From Xaviernesmea oryzae (lineage in GTDB: Bacteria > Pseudomonadota > Alphaproteobacteria > Rhizobiales > Rhizobiaceae): a DNA stretch of 64,000 nucleotides. A program made the position numbers and the translations under genes. Each line of letters begins with the position of its first letter. Position 1 is the stretch's first letter. A model generated the notes under the pieces. That model had not been told where the DNA came from and did no database searches. It saw nothing but the letters and a program-made list of their open reading frames with translations. Shown here one piece after another: positions 20,026 through 29,415 of the stretch. The stretch lies in the NCBI RefSeq assembly GCF_900109605.1, contig NZ_FOAM01000003.1:124001-188000 (forward strand), read 5' to 3'.

Positions 20026-20564
20026 GCTTCATCGTCGTCTCTCCCTTGGCGCGCATCGCGGAAATGGCGGTGCGCCATCGCTGTGGCGGCATGCTAAGCC
20101 TGCTTGGCGCGCAGCAATATTTCCATCGCCCGGCCTGCATTCCCCCGGAGCGGCATCTGACGCTGGCGATGAACGATATCGTCAAGCCCACCGGGCCGCT
20201 GATTGCCCCGGATGAGGAGCATATCAAGGCGATCCTCGCCTTTGCGCAAAACTGGGAGAGGACGGCGCCACTGCTCGTGCATTGCTGGATGGGCGTCTCC
20301 CGCTCACCGGCCGCCGCGCTTCTGATCGCTCTGGCGCTGGAACCGGACCAGGACGACGATACCCTGGTCGACCGCCTTCGGGCCGCCTCGCGCTTTGCCA
20401 CGCCGAATATGCGGCTGATCGAGATCGGCGACGCGCTCTTGGATCGCGGCGGCAAGCTTCAATCAGCGGTCGCGCGCATCGGACGCGGCGCCGAGGCGGA
20501 CGGGAATCACCCGTTCCTGCTGACGCTCAGCGCGGCTGGCAACGAGAACCTGGCGCCGGCATGA
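20022..20564 (+). CDS. Tyrosine/dual-specificity phosphatase-like protein
   Basis: 180 residues. The P-loop CX5R signature is present as HCWMGVSRSPAA, with nucleophile Cys88 and Arg94. Upstream residues (MNDIVKPTGPLIAPDEEHIKAILAFA) match small bacterial phosphatases of this type. It could act on phosphotyrosine, but the family also includes nucleotide or lipid phosphatases. It overlaps its neighbours on both sides by 4 bases. Confidence 0.83.
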   Translation: MSFIVVSPLARIAEMAVRHRCGGMLSLLGAQQYFHRPACIPPERHLTLAMNDIVKPTGPLIAPDEEHIKAILAFAQNWERTAPLLVHCWMGVSRSPAAALLIALALEPDQDDDTLVDRLRAASRFATPNMRLIEIGDALLDRGGKLQSAVARIGRGAEADGNHPFLLTLSAAGNENLAPA

Positions 20565-21526
20565 GCGTCGAAATCGGGCTCAATGCGGTGGTGGTGGCGC
20601 GTGGTGCCCAGGCGCCGATGATCCTGGCGCTGGCCGATGCGGCAGGTGGTGCGCGCGACGCCTTGCCCTTCGGCCCGTTCGATCCGCACCGCCATCGGAC
20701 TTTCGAGACCAGCCTGCGCGCCCATGTCGAGGCGCAGACGGCGCTGTCGCTCGGCTACATCGAGCAGCTCTACACTTTCGGTGATCGTGGCCGCCATCGG
20801 GAGGCGGGCGAGGAAGGCAAGCATCTGGTCTCGGTCGGCTACCTCGCCCTCGCCCGGCCGGACGAAGAAGCCGCCTCGCGGCTGGAAGAAGCCGGCGCGC
20901 GCTGGCGCGACTGGTATGCCTATCTGCCGTGGGAAGACTGGCGAGGCGGAAGGCCGGGCCTAATCGACCAAGCCATTCTGCCCGGGCTTTCTGCCTGGGC
21001 CGAGACGCCCGAGGCAGACCGCGCTGCCGCCACCCAACGCCGTGCCCGCGTGCGTCTTGCCTTCGGGCTCGATGATGTTCCCTGGGACGAAGAGCGCGTG
21101 CTGGAGCGCTACGAGCTGCTGTACGAGGCCGGGCTTGTCTCGGAAGCGTTGGCAGACAGACATGCCGACGGCGCTGGACGACCCGATGCCGCCGCACCGC
21201 TCGGCCGAGCCATGCAGCATGATCACCGCCGGATCGTCGCGACGGCGATCGCCCGTCTGAGGGCCAAGATCAAATACCGCCCCGTGGTTTTTGAACTCAT
21301 GCCCCCGGATTTCACCCTGACGGCGCTTCAGGCCACCGTTGAGGCGATTTCTGGCCGTCATTTGCACAAGCAGAACTTCCGTCGTCTGGTCGAGGGCGCC
21401 GAGCTGGTGGAGCCGACCGGCGCCATGACGGCTGGAACAGGCGGACGCCCGGCCGCTCTCTTCCGCTTCCGCCGGCAAATTCTGGAGGAGCGGCCAGCTC
21501 CGGGGCTGAAGCTCGGCACGCGCTGA
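20561..21526 (+). CDS. nadQ: NadQ-like NAD regulator (Nudix-related plus winged helix)
   Basis: 321 residues. The N-terminal part (about 1-140) has a Nudix-like fold signature without an intact Nudix box: it starts IGLNAVVVARG and includes LYTFGDRGRHRE and VGYLALARPD. The C-terminal part (LMPPDFTLTALQATVEAISGRHLHKQNFRRLVE) is the winged-helix region of Nudix-related regulators. In alphaproteobacteria the COG4111 family, named NadQ, is reported to repress nadABC. That the nadABC operon is 5 kb away with a strong palindrome upstream fits this. NrtR-type regulation of another pathway is the alternative. Starts inside the phosphatase stop codon (ATGA). Confidence 0.72.
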   Translation: MSVEIGLNAVVVARGAQAPMILALADAAGGARDALPFGPFDPHRHRTFETSLRAHVEAQTALSLGYIEQLYTFGDRGRHREAGEEGKHLVSVGYLALARPDEEAASRLEEAGARWRDWYAYLPWEDWRGGRPGLIDQAILPGLSAWAETPEADRAAATQRRARVRLAFGLDDVPWDEERVLERYELLYEAGLVSEALADRHADGAGRPDAAAPLGRAMQHDHRRIVATAIARLRAKIKYRPVVFELMPPDFTLTALQATVEAISGRHLHKQNFRRLVEGAELVEPTGAMTAGTGGRPAALFRFRRQILEERPAPGLKLGTR

Positions 21527-21599
21527 GGCCAACGGCTCCGCTTGACGCCTGCCTGCCTCGCTCCATCTCCGTTGCAACGCAATAGATTTGGAGCTGCCG

Positions 21600-22406
21600 A
21601 TGGATAATCAGGTTTCCGGCGTCCTCGTCGCCACGCGCACTGCCTTCACCCAGATCACCGCGCTTGCGATCCAATATTCCTTCTCGATCATCGGCGCCAT
21701 CATCCTGCTGGTCATTGGCTGGACGCTGGCACGGCTGATCCATAATTGGGCCTACAGCGGGCTGAAGAAGGTTCACGGCATCGATGAGACGCTGGCGCGG
21801 TTCTTCGCCAACATCATTCGCTATGCGCTTCTGCTGCTGGTCTTCATCACCGTGCTCGGCCAGTTCGGGGTCCAGACGGCGTCCATCATCGCGGCGCTTG
21901 GCGCCGCCGGCCTGGCCATCGGCCTGGCACTACAGGGCACGCTGCAGAATATCGCCGCCGGCATCATGCTTCTCGTGCTGCGTCCTTTTCGCGTCGGCGA
22001 AACCATTCAGACACCGCAGGTCTCCGGGACCGTGCGCGAGATCGGGCTGTTCGCCACGGAACTCGTCAATGCGGACGGGGTCTATCTTTTGGCGCCGAAT
22101 TCCACGCTCTGGAACGTGCCGGTCACGAATTTCAGCCGCGAAGCCACACGTAAGTTCGATCTCAGCGTGACTGTCAGTCGGGCAGACATCGACCGGGCGC
22201 TCAAGGTTCTCGACGGACTGGCGGAGGAAAATCAGGACGTGCTGGAAAATCCCGAACCACGGGTCTTCGTCGACAGCTTCTCCGGCGACAATGCCACGCT
22301 GATCCTGCGCGCCTGGATCGCCACCCACGACTGGTGGAAGACCTCGCGCGAGCTGACACAGGCCGCACAGCTCCGTCTGGCGCAAAGCGAGATCCCGGTA
22401 AAATAG
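21600..22406 (+). CDS. mscS: Small-conductance mechanosensitive channel (MscS family)
   Basis: 268 residues. Three N-terminal transmembrane segments: about 24-46, 66-88 and 92-115. The last is the pore helix rich in Gly/Ala (IIAALGAAGLAIGLALQGTLQNIAAG), followed by the MscS beta domain (LVLRPFRVGETIQT, LLAPNSTLWNVPVTNFSRE) and C-terminal domain. It opens under membrane tension to release solutes during osmotic downshock. ATG 21600 has GGAG 6 bases upstream; an upstream in-frame TTG at 21588 is less likely. A strong terminator follows. Confidence 0.93.
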   Translation: MDNQVSGVLVATRTAFTQITALAIQYSFSIIGAIILLVIGWTLARLIHNWAYSGLKKVHGIDETLARFFANIIRYALLLLVFITVLGQFGVQTASIIAALGAAGLAIGLALQGTLQNIAAGIMLLVLRPFRVGETIQTPQVSGTVREIGLFATELVNADGVYLLAPNSTLWNVPVTNFSREATRKFDLSVTVSRADIDRALKVLDGLAEENQDVLENPEPRVFVDSFSGDNATLILRAWIATHDWWKTSRELTQAAQLRLAQSEIPVK

Positions 22407-22445
22407 CCAGGCTGCGCCCCTCTTATCGCAAGCCTTGGCAAGGAA

Positions 22446-22486
22446 AAGGCCCGCTTCGTATCGTCGAAGCGGGCCTTCTGGCTTTT
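22446..22486. terminator. Terminator between convergent mscS and sodC
   Basis: Perfect 12-bp stem AAGGCCCGCTTC / GAAGCGGGCCTT (22446-22457 and 22466-22477) with an 8-base loop; the plus-strand tail is CTGGCTTTT and the minus-strand side is TTTTCCTTG, so it could work in both directions. Confidence 0.8.
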
Positions 22487-22507
22487 GCGATCGCGACGTT
22501 CCAGGCG

Positions 22508-23032
22508 CTACTGGATGACCGCGCAAGCCAGACGTTCACCGGCATCGCCGGAGGGCTGGCTGCGATTGTCATCCGAGCGCGCATGGATCATCAGGGCACG
22601 GCCGCGAATGCCGGTCGTGCTGTCGTCAAGCCGCACCATGCTGTTGAAGACCTGGGCACGCAGCACGCCATCCTGGCCGACATATTGATTGGGCATGTCG
22701 CCGGCATGCGGGCCGTTGGCGGCGAGAAAACCGTGCTCGGCCTTGGTCGGATTGAAATGGCCGCCTGCCGATTCATGACCGCCTGCCGGATCGCAGCGAC
22801 CCGTTTCATGCACATGGAAGGCGACCCATTTGCCGGCGGGCAGGCCGCTGATCTCCATTTCGATCAAGACCCCGTTCTTTCCGGCCGTCAGCATGGCGCG
22901 GCCGTTCGACTTTCCATCCTTACCGACGAATTCGGCCATCGCGGTCTGCGACGCCGTCTGCGCCAGAACGGGCGCGCTGGTCATAAGGGCAAGGGCGCCA
23001 GCGGCCGTCGCTGTGAGGATCAGCCTGTTCAT
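22508..23032 (-). CDS. sodC: Cu/Zn superoxide dismutase, exported
   Basis: 174 residues. Signal peptide MNRLILTATAAGALALMTSA with cleavage near VLAQ. Metal ligands: FHVHETGRC (His pair and disulphide Cys), GGHFNP, HAGDMPN and the C-terminal region IHARSDDNRSQPSGDAGERLAC with the conserved Arg and second Cys. It converts superoxide to peroxide in the periplasm. ATG 23032 has AAGGAG 6 bases upstream; the longer open frame is not signal-like. The canonical His in the last block (usually IHA.PDD) is present. Confidence 0.94.
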   Translation of the reverse strand: MNRLILTATAAGALALMTSAPVLAQTASQTAMAEFVGKDGKSNGRAMLTAGKNGVLIEMEISGLPAGKWVAFHVHETGRCDPAGGHESAGGHFNPTKAEHGFLAANGPHAGDMPNQYVGQDGVLRAQVFNSMVRLDDSTTGIRGRALMIHARSDDNRSQPSGDAGERLACAVIQ

Positions 23033-23183
23033 CGAGATCTCCTTCCTGGTCACGGCCGCCCGGACGCGCGGCCTTAAAAAGCGTTCCCGGAAAAACCTGC
23101 CGCGCGGAGCCTTGTTCCGCGACCTCACGCGAACGTCAGACCTCGCCGAAGCCCTGGCTTAAGATCTCGATCAACATATGCGG

Positions 23184-23915
23184 TCAGAACAGACGGATCG
23201 CGGAGGTGGCGATGATGAGAAGCGCCACGGCGATCATCAACGGCCGCACCGGCAGCTTCTTGACCACCAGCGCCCCGATGGGCGCGGCGATGACCCCGCC
23301 GATGATGACCCCGAATGCAGAGCCGAGTTCGGACACGCCGAGGGTGACGAGGAAAGTGGCCGAGATGACCAGGGTGACGGCAAACTCGGTCAGGCTGGTG
23401 GACCCGATCACCCGTTTGGGATCATGCCCGCGGCCGATCAGCGAGGTGGTGACGATCGGACCCCAGCCGCCGCCACCAGCCGCATCCAGACCGCCTCCGG
23501 CAAGCCCGATAAACGGTACCAGCCAATCGCGAACCTCGCGCAGGGCCAAGGGGCGGAATGCCTTGAACAGGATGTAAAGCCCGACAAGAACGAGATAGGC
23601 CGAGACATAAGGCTCGATCACTTTGCCATCGATATTGGACAGGACATAGGCCCCGATCGCCCCGCCGATCATGCCGGCCGGTGCAAGGCGGGCGACAAGC
23701 CGCCAGTCGATGTTGCGCTGGTAGGTGTGCGAGAGACCGGACGCCGCCGTGGTGAACACCTCGGTCACATGCGTCATGGCGCTTGCGGTGGCGATGGGAA
23801 CGCCGAGGGTCAGAAGACTGGTGGTGGTGAGCAAGCCAAACGCCATACCAAGCGCCCCATCCACCAGCTGCGCGAAGAAGCCGATAGCGATGAACATCCA
23901 GAGATCGCCGTCCAA
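23184..23915 (-). CDS. TSUP family transporter (TauE/SafE)
   Basis: 243 residues with about eight transmembrane segments and two related halves; conserved elements GFFAQLVDGALGMAFG and the glycine-rich GLAGGGLDAAGGGGWGP are typical of the TSUP (sulphite/organosulphonate exporter) family. The substrate is unknown. No ATG gives the family N-terminus: TTG 23915 (reading MDGDLWMFIAIGF) has AAAGGATG just upstream and is preferred; TTG 23933 and ATG 23897 are alternatives. Confidence 0.88.
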   Translation of the reverse strand: MDGDLWMFIAIGFFAQLVDGALGMAFGLLTTTSLLTLGVPIATASAMTHVTEVFTTAASGLSHTYQRNIDWRLVARLAPAGMIGGAIGAYVLSNIDGKVIEPYVSAYLVLVGLYILFKAFRPLALREVRDWLVPFIGLAGGGLDAAGGGGWGPIVTTSLIGRGHDPKRVIGSTSLTEFAVTLVISATFLVTLGVSELGSAFGVIIGGVIAAPIGALVVKKLPVRPLMIAVALLIIATSAIRLF

Positions 23916-24110
23916 ACCGCATCCTTTCCCCAAGGCCGAAAAAGCCTAGCGCAATCGCTGAACAGCCTTAAAGTTCCCCGGAGCAACGAGCGCTGTTAAC
24001 CGCTCGTTAAAGTGTTACATGAAGTTGCTGCAAGCTCTCGCGCCGCGCGAATTGCGCGCCTCATCACGTTGAAACAGATTCACTTTTTCAAGGCGCGCAG
24101 GTCTGACGGC

Positions 24111-25019
24111 TCACGCGATTGCCATGTCCAGGCCGATATCGAGCGTTGGCGCAGCCATGGTGATTTTCGAGGTCGAGATGAAGTCGACACCCGCTTCGGC
24201 GATGGCCCGAACGGTTGAGAGGGAGACATTGCCAGAGGCTTCGAGCACGGTGCGGCGTTTGGCATGGGCGTAATCGCCGTCGGCGACGAGACCATGATGG
24301 GCCGCATTCATCGCCACGGCTTCCGCCAGCCTGTCGGGTGTCATGTTGTCCAGCAGCACCACGTCCGCGCCGGCATCCAGCGCCTCGCTGAACTGGTCGA
24401 GGGTATCGACTTCGATCTCGATGCGCATGAGATGTCCGGCATAGGCACGGGCAGCGGCAAGGGCGGGCGCAATGCCGCCGGCCACCGCGATGTGATTGTC
24501 CTTGATCAGGATCGCATCATCCAGACCGAAGCGATGGTTGGACCCGCCGCCGAGTTTCACGGCATACTTTTCCAGCGCCCGCAGCCCAGGCAGCGTCTTG
24601 CGCGTGCAGGTGATGCGCGCATGAGTATGGGCGATCTCATGGGCATAGCGGGCAGTCAGGCTGGCGACGCCGCTCAGGTGCATGAGATAGTTGAGCGCCA
24701 CGCGCTCGGCCGATAGAAGGCCTCGTGCCCGGCCGGACACGGTGGCGATGGTGGTGCCGGGAACGAGCGGCGCGCCATCGACAAGCGCCGTCTCGAAGCG
24801 GATCGCGGGATCGACCAGGCCGAAGGCCGCGCGTGCGAGGGTCAGCCCGGCAAGCACGCCCGGATCACGCGCGGAGAGCACGGCACTGGCCTGCGCCTCG
24901 GGCCCGATGGTGGCAAGCGTCGTGACGTCGCCGGCGCGGCCGAGATCCTCGACCAGCGCGGCGCGTACCTGGGCTTCCACGAGGAGATCGGGCAATTCTG
25001 GCGGGTACGAATGTGTCAT
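24111..25019 (-). CDS. nadC: Nicotinate-nucleotide pyrophosphorylase (carboxylating)
   Basis: 302 residues. Conserved motifs are [20 protein letters not shown] (quinolinate-binding Arg/Lys), [28 protein letters not shown] and the C-terminal EASGNVSL with phosphate-binding residues. It converts quinolinate and PRPP to nicotinate mononucleotide, the third step of de novo NAD synthesis. It is the last gene of the nadA-nadB-nadC operon, 83 bases after nadB. Confidence 0.95.
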   Translation of the reverse strand: MTHSYPPELPDLLVEAQVRAALVEDLGRAGDVTTLATIGPEAQASAVLSARDPGVLAGLTLARAAFGLVDPAIRFETALVDGAPLVPGTTIATVSGRARGLLSAERVALNYLMHLSGVASLTARYAHEIAHTHARITCTRKTLPGLRALEKYAVKLGGGSNHRFGLDDAILIKDNHIAVAGGIAPALAAARAYAGHLMRIEIEVDTLDQFSEALDAGADVVLLDNMTPDRLAEAVAMNAAHHGLVADGDYAHAKRRTVLEASGNVSLSTVRAIAEAGVDFISTSKITMAAPTLDIGLDMAIA

Positions 25020-25102
25020 CAGCTTTCATGCTCCTTGCGGATTGCGCCCAAAGGTGCAGCGCGATGGAAGAGAAATGGCGCGGCCGCCTTGCGTCTTATG
25101 GA

Positions 25103-26701
25103 TCAGGCGGCGCGCATGCCGGCAAGCTCCGCCGCCACGCGGTCGGCATCGGCCAGCGTCAGGAAGGTGCGGTGGTGCCAGGAAGCGTCTGTTTCCGGGA
25201 AATCAGACCGGAAATGACCGCCCCGGCTCTCCATGCGCTGGAGCGCCGCCACGGTGATCAGCTTGGCGGTGGTGAGAATATTGCCGAAGCGCAAACGACC
25301 ATTCGCACGTTCGAAAGCGGTAATCTCGGCCAGCGCCTCGCAGAGGCCACCCCGGGTGCGGATCACACCGACTTTGGCGCTCATCAGCTTGCGCAAGGCA
25401 GACAGCTGCGGGCTGTCTTCCAGCGTCACCGGGTCGTCGCTCTCCCCGGCATTGTCTTCCCAGGCGGTAATGCGCGCCACCGGCAGCACGCCCTTGATAT
25501 CCTCGGCAATGCGCGCGGCGAAGACAACGGCTTCCAGCAGCGAATTGGACGCCAGCCGATTGGCGCCGTGAACGCCCGTCGAGGCCACCTCGCCCGCAGC
25601 CCAGAGTCCATCGACGGAGGTGCGGCCCTCCGCATCGGTCAGCACGCCGCCCATATGGTAGTGAACGGCCGGCACCACCGGGATCGGGTCGCGGACTGGA
25701 TCGATGCCGGCCGACATGCAGGAGGTGTAGACCGTAGGGAAAGCCTCGGGGAAGTGCGCGCCGACGGCCTTACGGCAGTCGAGAAAGGCGCCGCGCCCGG
25801 CCGTCACCTCTGCAAAGACCCCGCGCGCCACGATATCGCGCGGGGCAAGCTCGGCGTCGGGGTGAAGGTCGGCCATGAACCGATGCCCCTGCTTGTTGAT
25901 GAGCAAGGCGCCCTCGCCGCGCAGGGCTTCGGTTGCCAGCGGCGCGGGATCGCGACCGAGATCGATCGCCGTCGGGTGATATTGCACGAATTCCGGATCG
26001 GCGATGATGGCCCCGACGCGGGCGGCCATGCCGATACCCTGGCCGCAAGCCTCGTGCGGATTGGTGGTGACCGAAAAGAGATGGCCGACGCCGCCGGAGC
26101 ACAGCACCACGGCACGGGCAGGAAAGGCCACGCGCCGGCGTGATTGGCCGGCATCCGGCCTTGCGATAACGCCGGAGACGAAGCGCCCCTCGCGCACCAG
26201 CTCTTCCACCACATAGCCTTCGAGCACGCGGATCGACGGCGTGGCGCGCACGCGGGCGATCAGCGCCTCCATGATCGCCATGCCGGCCATGTCGCCGCGC
26301 ACCCGCACGATGCGCCGCTCGGAATGCGCGGCCTCGCGCGACAGCAAGAGCCGGCCCTCCAGATCCTTGTCGAAGGGCACACCATAAGAGATGAGATCAT
26401 GGATGCGTTCTGCGGCTTCGGACGCCATCAGTCGCGCCATCTTCTCATCGACGATGCCGGCACCGGCAACCAGCGTGTCGGCGACGTGCTTATCGACCGT
26501 ATCGCCCGGGCTCATGGCCGCCGCCACGCCACCCTGCGCCCAGGCGGAGGACGCGCCATGGCCGATCGGGGCAGCGGCGAGAAGGGTCACGGGACGCGGG
26601 CTGAGCTTCAGCGCACAGAACAGACCAGCCAGCCCGCCGCCGACGATGACGATATCGTCAATGCCGCTTGGGCCCTGCGGCCGGAAATTGTTGCTCATCA
26701 T
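25103..26701 (-). CDS. nadB: L-aspartate oxidase
   Basis: 532 residues, normal length. N-terminal FAD-binding motif [10 protein letters not shown], then [40 protein letters not shown] and the C-terminal [21 protein letters not shown]. Catalyses oxidation of aspartate to iminoaspartate, which NadA condenses to quinolinate. Start has GGGAGGGG upstream; the first of two adjacent ATG codons is taken. Lies 40 bases after nadA. Confidence 0.96.
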   Translation of the reverse strand: MMSNNFRPQGPSGIDDIVIVGGGLAGLFCALKLSPRPVTLLAAAPIGHGASSAWAQGGVAAAMSPGDTVDKHVADTLVAGAGIVDEKMARLMASEAAERIHDLISYGVPFDKDLEGRLLLSREAAHSERRIVRVRGDMAGMAIMEALIARVRATPSIRVLEGYVVEELVREGRFVSGVIARPDAGQSRRRVAFPARAVVLCSGGVGHLFSVTTNPHEACGQGIGMAARVGAIIADPEFVQYHPTAIDLGRDPAPLATEALRGEGALLINKQGHRFMADLHPDAELAPRDIVARGVFAEVTAGRGAFLDCRKAVGAHFPEAFPTVYTSCMSAGIDPVRDPIPVVPAVHYHMGGVLTDAEGRTSVDGLWAAGEVASTGVHGANRLASNSLLEAVVFAARIAEDIKGVLPVARITAWEDNAGESDDPVTLEDSPQLSALRKLMSAKVGVIRTRGGLCEALAEITAFERANGRLRFGNILTTAKLITVAALQRMESRGGHFRSDFPETDASWHHRTFLTLADADRVAAELAGMRAA

Positions 26702-26741
26702 GCCTTACCCCTCCCAGAGCCGGACGCCGCCGGCCCGTTGC

Positions 26742-27821
26742 TCACGCCTTGAGCGCGATCATCCGCTCTACCGCCAGCCGGGCGCGGTCAGCCACGGCGG
26801 GATCGATCGTCACCTCGTCGGTCATGGTCAGCAGGCTGTCGAGGATCTTTGGCAGCGTGATCCGCTTCATGTGCGGGCAGAGATTGCAAGGCTTGACGAA
26901 ATCCACCTCCGGAACCTCGGCCGCGACATTCGAGGCCATCGAACATTCGGTGACGAGCAGCACCTTGGGCGGACGCTTGTCCTTGACATAATCGATCATG
27001 CCGGCCGTAGAGCCTGCGAAATCGCAAACCGCGATCACGTCGGGATGACATTCGGGATGGCCGATAATCTCAAGGCCTGGATAGGCGGCCTTATAGGCGA
27101 GCAGTTCTTCGGCGCCGAAGCGCTCATGCACCTCACAATGGCCCTTCCAGGTCAGGATTTTCTTGTTTGTCTGGCGCGCCACGTTCATCGCGAGATATTC
27201 GTCGGGAATGCAGAGCACCGTGTCGCTCTGCAGGCTTTCGACAACTTGCAGCACATTGGACGAGGTGCAGCAGATGTCCGTCTCCGCCTTCACATCCGCC
27301 GAGGTGTTGACATAGGTGACCACCGGCACACCCGGGTAGCGCTGCTTCAACAGGCGCACATCCGCACCGGTGATCGAATCCGACAGCGAGCAGCCCGCCT
27401 TGGAATCGGGGATCAGCACCGTCTTTTCGGGGTTCAGGAGCTTGGAGGTCTCGGCCATGAAATGCACGCCGCACTGGACGATGATCTCGGCATCGACCTT
27501 GGTCGCGTCACGGGCGAGCTTCAGCGAATCGCCGACGATATCGGCGACGCAGTGGAAGATATCGGGCGTCTGATAATTATGCGCCAGGATCACGGCATTG
27601 CGTTCGCGCTTCAGCCGGTTGATCGCCGCGACGTAGGGTGCATAGACGGGCCATTCGAAGGCGGGGATGAAATCCTTGACCTTCTGGTAGAGCGGCTCGG
27701 TCTCGCGCGCGATCTCCGGCGTGAAGGCCAGGTCCGGCTTCGGCAGGACGCCGAAACGCGCGGCGGCAGTCGTCGGATCCGGCACGCGCGCTGCCATCGG
27801 CTTAAATTCGCTCTTTTGCAT
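26742..27821 (-). CDS. nadA: Quinolinate synthase A
   Basis: 359 residues. The Fe-S ligand cysteines are visible in [10 protein letters not shown], in HPECHPDV and in [11 protein letters not shown]. Motifs [21 protein letters not shown] and [20 protein letters not shown] are characteristic. It condenses iminoaspartate and dihydroxyacetone phosphate to quinolinate using a [4Fe-4S] cluster. It is the first gene of the nad operon; a perfect palindrome at 27906-27924 lies 84 bases upstream of the ATG and is probably the NadQ operator. Confidence 0.96.
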   Translation of the reverse strand: MQKSEFKPMAARVPDPTTAAARFGVLPKPDLAFTPEIARETEPLYQKVKDFIPAFEWPVYAPYVAAINRLKRERNAVILAHNYQTPDIFHCVADIVGDSLKLARDATKVDAEIIVQCGVHFMAETSKLLNPEKTVLIPDSKAGCSLSDSITGADVRLLKQRYPGVPVVTYVNTSADVKAETDICCTSSNVLQVVESLQSDTVLCIPDEYLAMNVARQTNKKILTWKGHCEVHERFGAEELLAYKAAYPGLEIIGHPECHPDVIAVCDFAGSTAGMIDYVKDKRPPKVLLVTECSMASNVAAEVPEVDFVKPCNLCPHMKRITLPKILDSLLTMTDEVTIDPAVADRARLAVERMIALKA

Positions 27822-27905
27822 TGCCTGTTCCTTCCCGCCCTGCCGGCGCCCAAGCCCGTCCGGCTACCACGTCGACCCCGTCGCCCCTCTGAACCCTTAC
27901 CCGGA

Positions 27906-27924
27906 TATGCTCAAAGTGAGCATA
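27906..27924. promoter_or_regulatory. Palindromic operator candidate of the nadABC promoter
   Basis: Perfect 8-bp inverted repeat TATGCTCA-aag-TGAGCATA. On the minus strand it falls between a CTGACT (-35-like) and TATCCG (-10-like) element spaced 17 bases apart, so a bound repressor would block RNA polymerase. I infer it is bound by the NadQ-like protein at 20561-21526, because this is the only strong palindrome upstream of nadA. Confidence 0.65.
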
Positions 27925-28086
27925 AGTCAGGCAGGAAATTCGCCATGAGCAAGATTGCAATTAGAAAGTTTTATGACGCTTTTCAAGCGGCCCACAAAAG
28001 AACGGGCCGGATTTTCGCCAGAGGCGCATGCCGCGATGGACCGATGTCCGGTATACGAATGAGTGCGGCCTCTTGCTGAGCGACTC

Positions 28087-29340
28087 TCAGGCAGACGCGG
28101 CAACCGGCCGCTGCACCTGCCGCTCCCGGATGGGCAGATGGACGGCGGCAGCAAACAGGCCCAGCAGCACGCCGATCCACCAGACGGGATCATAGGAGCC
28201 GAACCGATCATACAGCACCCCGCCCATCCACACGCCAAGAAACGAACCGATCTGGTGCGACAGGAACACCATGCCGCCCAACAGGCCGAGATGGCGCGTG
28301 CCGAACATGATGGCAACAAGTGCATTGGTCGGCGGCACGGTGGACAGCCAGAGCAGCCCCATGACCACGGAAAAGACGATCACCGAGGTCGATGTCTGCG
28401 GCAAAAGGAGAAAGGCGGCGACCGCAATCGAACGGCCCAGATAGATCAGCGCCAGAAAATAAGGCTTTGACGCATTCTGGCTAATGATGCCGGCGGCGAG
28501 TGAGCCGATGATGTTGAAGAAGCCGATCAGAGCGATCGCGATCACGCCGTAGCGGGCATCGATGCCGATATCGCCGAGATAGGCGGGAAAATGCGCGGTG
28601 ATGAAGGCCACCTGATAGCCGCAGACGAAGAAGCCGCTGACCAAAAGCAGATAGCTGCGATGGCCGAAGGCCTCCTTCAACGCCTGGCTTGCCGTCTGGG
28701 GGAAGAGCTCGCCCCCCTGGCGGCCGGATGCGGCGTTGCCAGCCAAGGGAATGGCGGCAAAGGGAACGATCAGCATCAGCAAGGCGAGAATGACGAGGCT
28801 GTCGGACCAGCCATAGGCCTGGATCAAGCCTTGGGACAGCGGCGCGAACAGAAACATGCCGGCCGAGCCCGCCGCCGTGCCGATGCCATAGGCCATGGAG
28901 CGCTGGGCTGGCGTCACATGCCGGGCGAAAGCCGACAGCACCGTGCCGAAGGAGCCGGCACCGACGCCAAGGCCGACAAGGACGCCGCCGCCGACATGAA
29001 GCCAGAGCGGTGCGCCAGCATGCGCCATGATGAAAAGTCCCGTGGCATAGACGAGCCCTGCCAGCGCGAGAATGCGCCACGTGCCGAAGCGATCGGCGAG
29101 ACCGCCGAAAATCGGCTGGCTCAGGCCCCAGCTCAAATTCTGCAGCGCCATGGCCAGTGCGAAGGTCGATCGGTCCCAGCCGCGGTCGTTCAGGATCGGC
29201 AGCTGAAAAAATCCCATGGCGGAGCGCGGGCCAAAGGTCAGCATGGCGACGATCGACCCCGCCAGGATGATCAGCCAGGGAAACGGCCGGCCCGCCTGCA
29301 TAGCGGAAGAGGATGGCGATGCGGTCGAGGCAGAGGTCAT
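28087..29340 (-). CDS. MFS transporter
   Basis: 417 residues with twelve hydrophobic segments and the major facilitator motif between TM2 and TM3, GGLADRFGTWRIL. A central cytoplasmic loop (about 205-225) separates the halves. The N-terminus is a Ser/Ala-rich leader before the first membrane segment at about residue 22. It resembles the oxalate/formate or YbfB-type exporters in motif order, but I cannot assign the substrate. Likely an independent unit; nadA follows 265 bases downstream on the same strand. Confidence 0.87.
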   Translation of the reverse strand: MTSASTASPSSSAMQAGRPFPWLIILAGSIVAMLTFGPRSAMGFFQLPILNDRGWDRSTFALAMALQNLSWGLSQPIFGGLADRFGTWRILALAGLVYATGLFIMAHAGAPLWLHVGGGVLVGLGVGAGSFGTVLSAFARHVTPAQRSMAYGIGTAAGSAGMFLFAPLSQGLIQAYGWSDSLVILALLMLIVPFAAIPLAGNAASGRQGGELFPQTASQALKEAFGHRSYLLLVSGFFVCGYQVAFITAHFPAYLGDIGIDARYGVIAIALIGFFNIIGSLAAGIISQNASKPYFLALIYLGRSIAVAAFLLLPQTSTSVIVFSVVMGLLWLSTVPPTNALVAIMFGTRHLGLLGGMVFLSHQIGSFLGVWMGGVLYDRFGSYDPVWWIGVLLGLFAAAVHLPIRERQVQRPVAASA

Positions 29341-29415
29341 GGCCGAAGCTCCAGAAGAAGACAGGCTCTTCTTAGGAGTCCTTCGCCAAGAGGAAAAGAC
29401 AATTGATTTGAGCGA

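Noticed and set aside
25013-26143. Plus-strand open frame of 376 codons
   Set aside because: Antisense to nadB.
27988-28009. CGGCCC / GGGCCG hairpin as MFS terminator
   Set aside because: Only 6 bp and no T-run on the relevant strand.
26391-28079. Plus-strand open frame of 562 codons
   Set aside because: Antisense to nadB and nadA and runs through the nad operator; no protein character.
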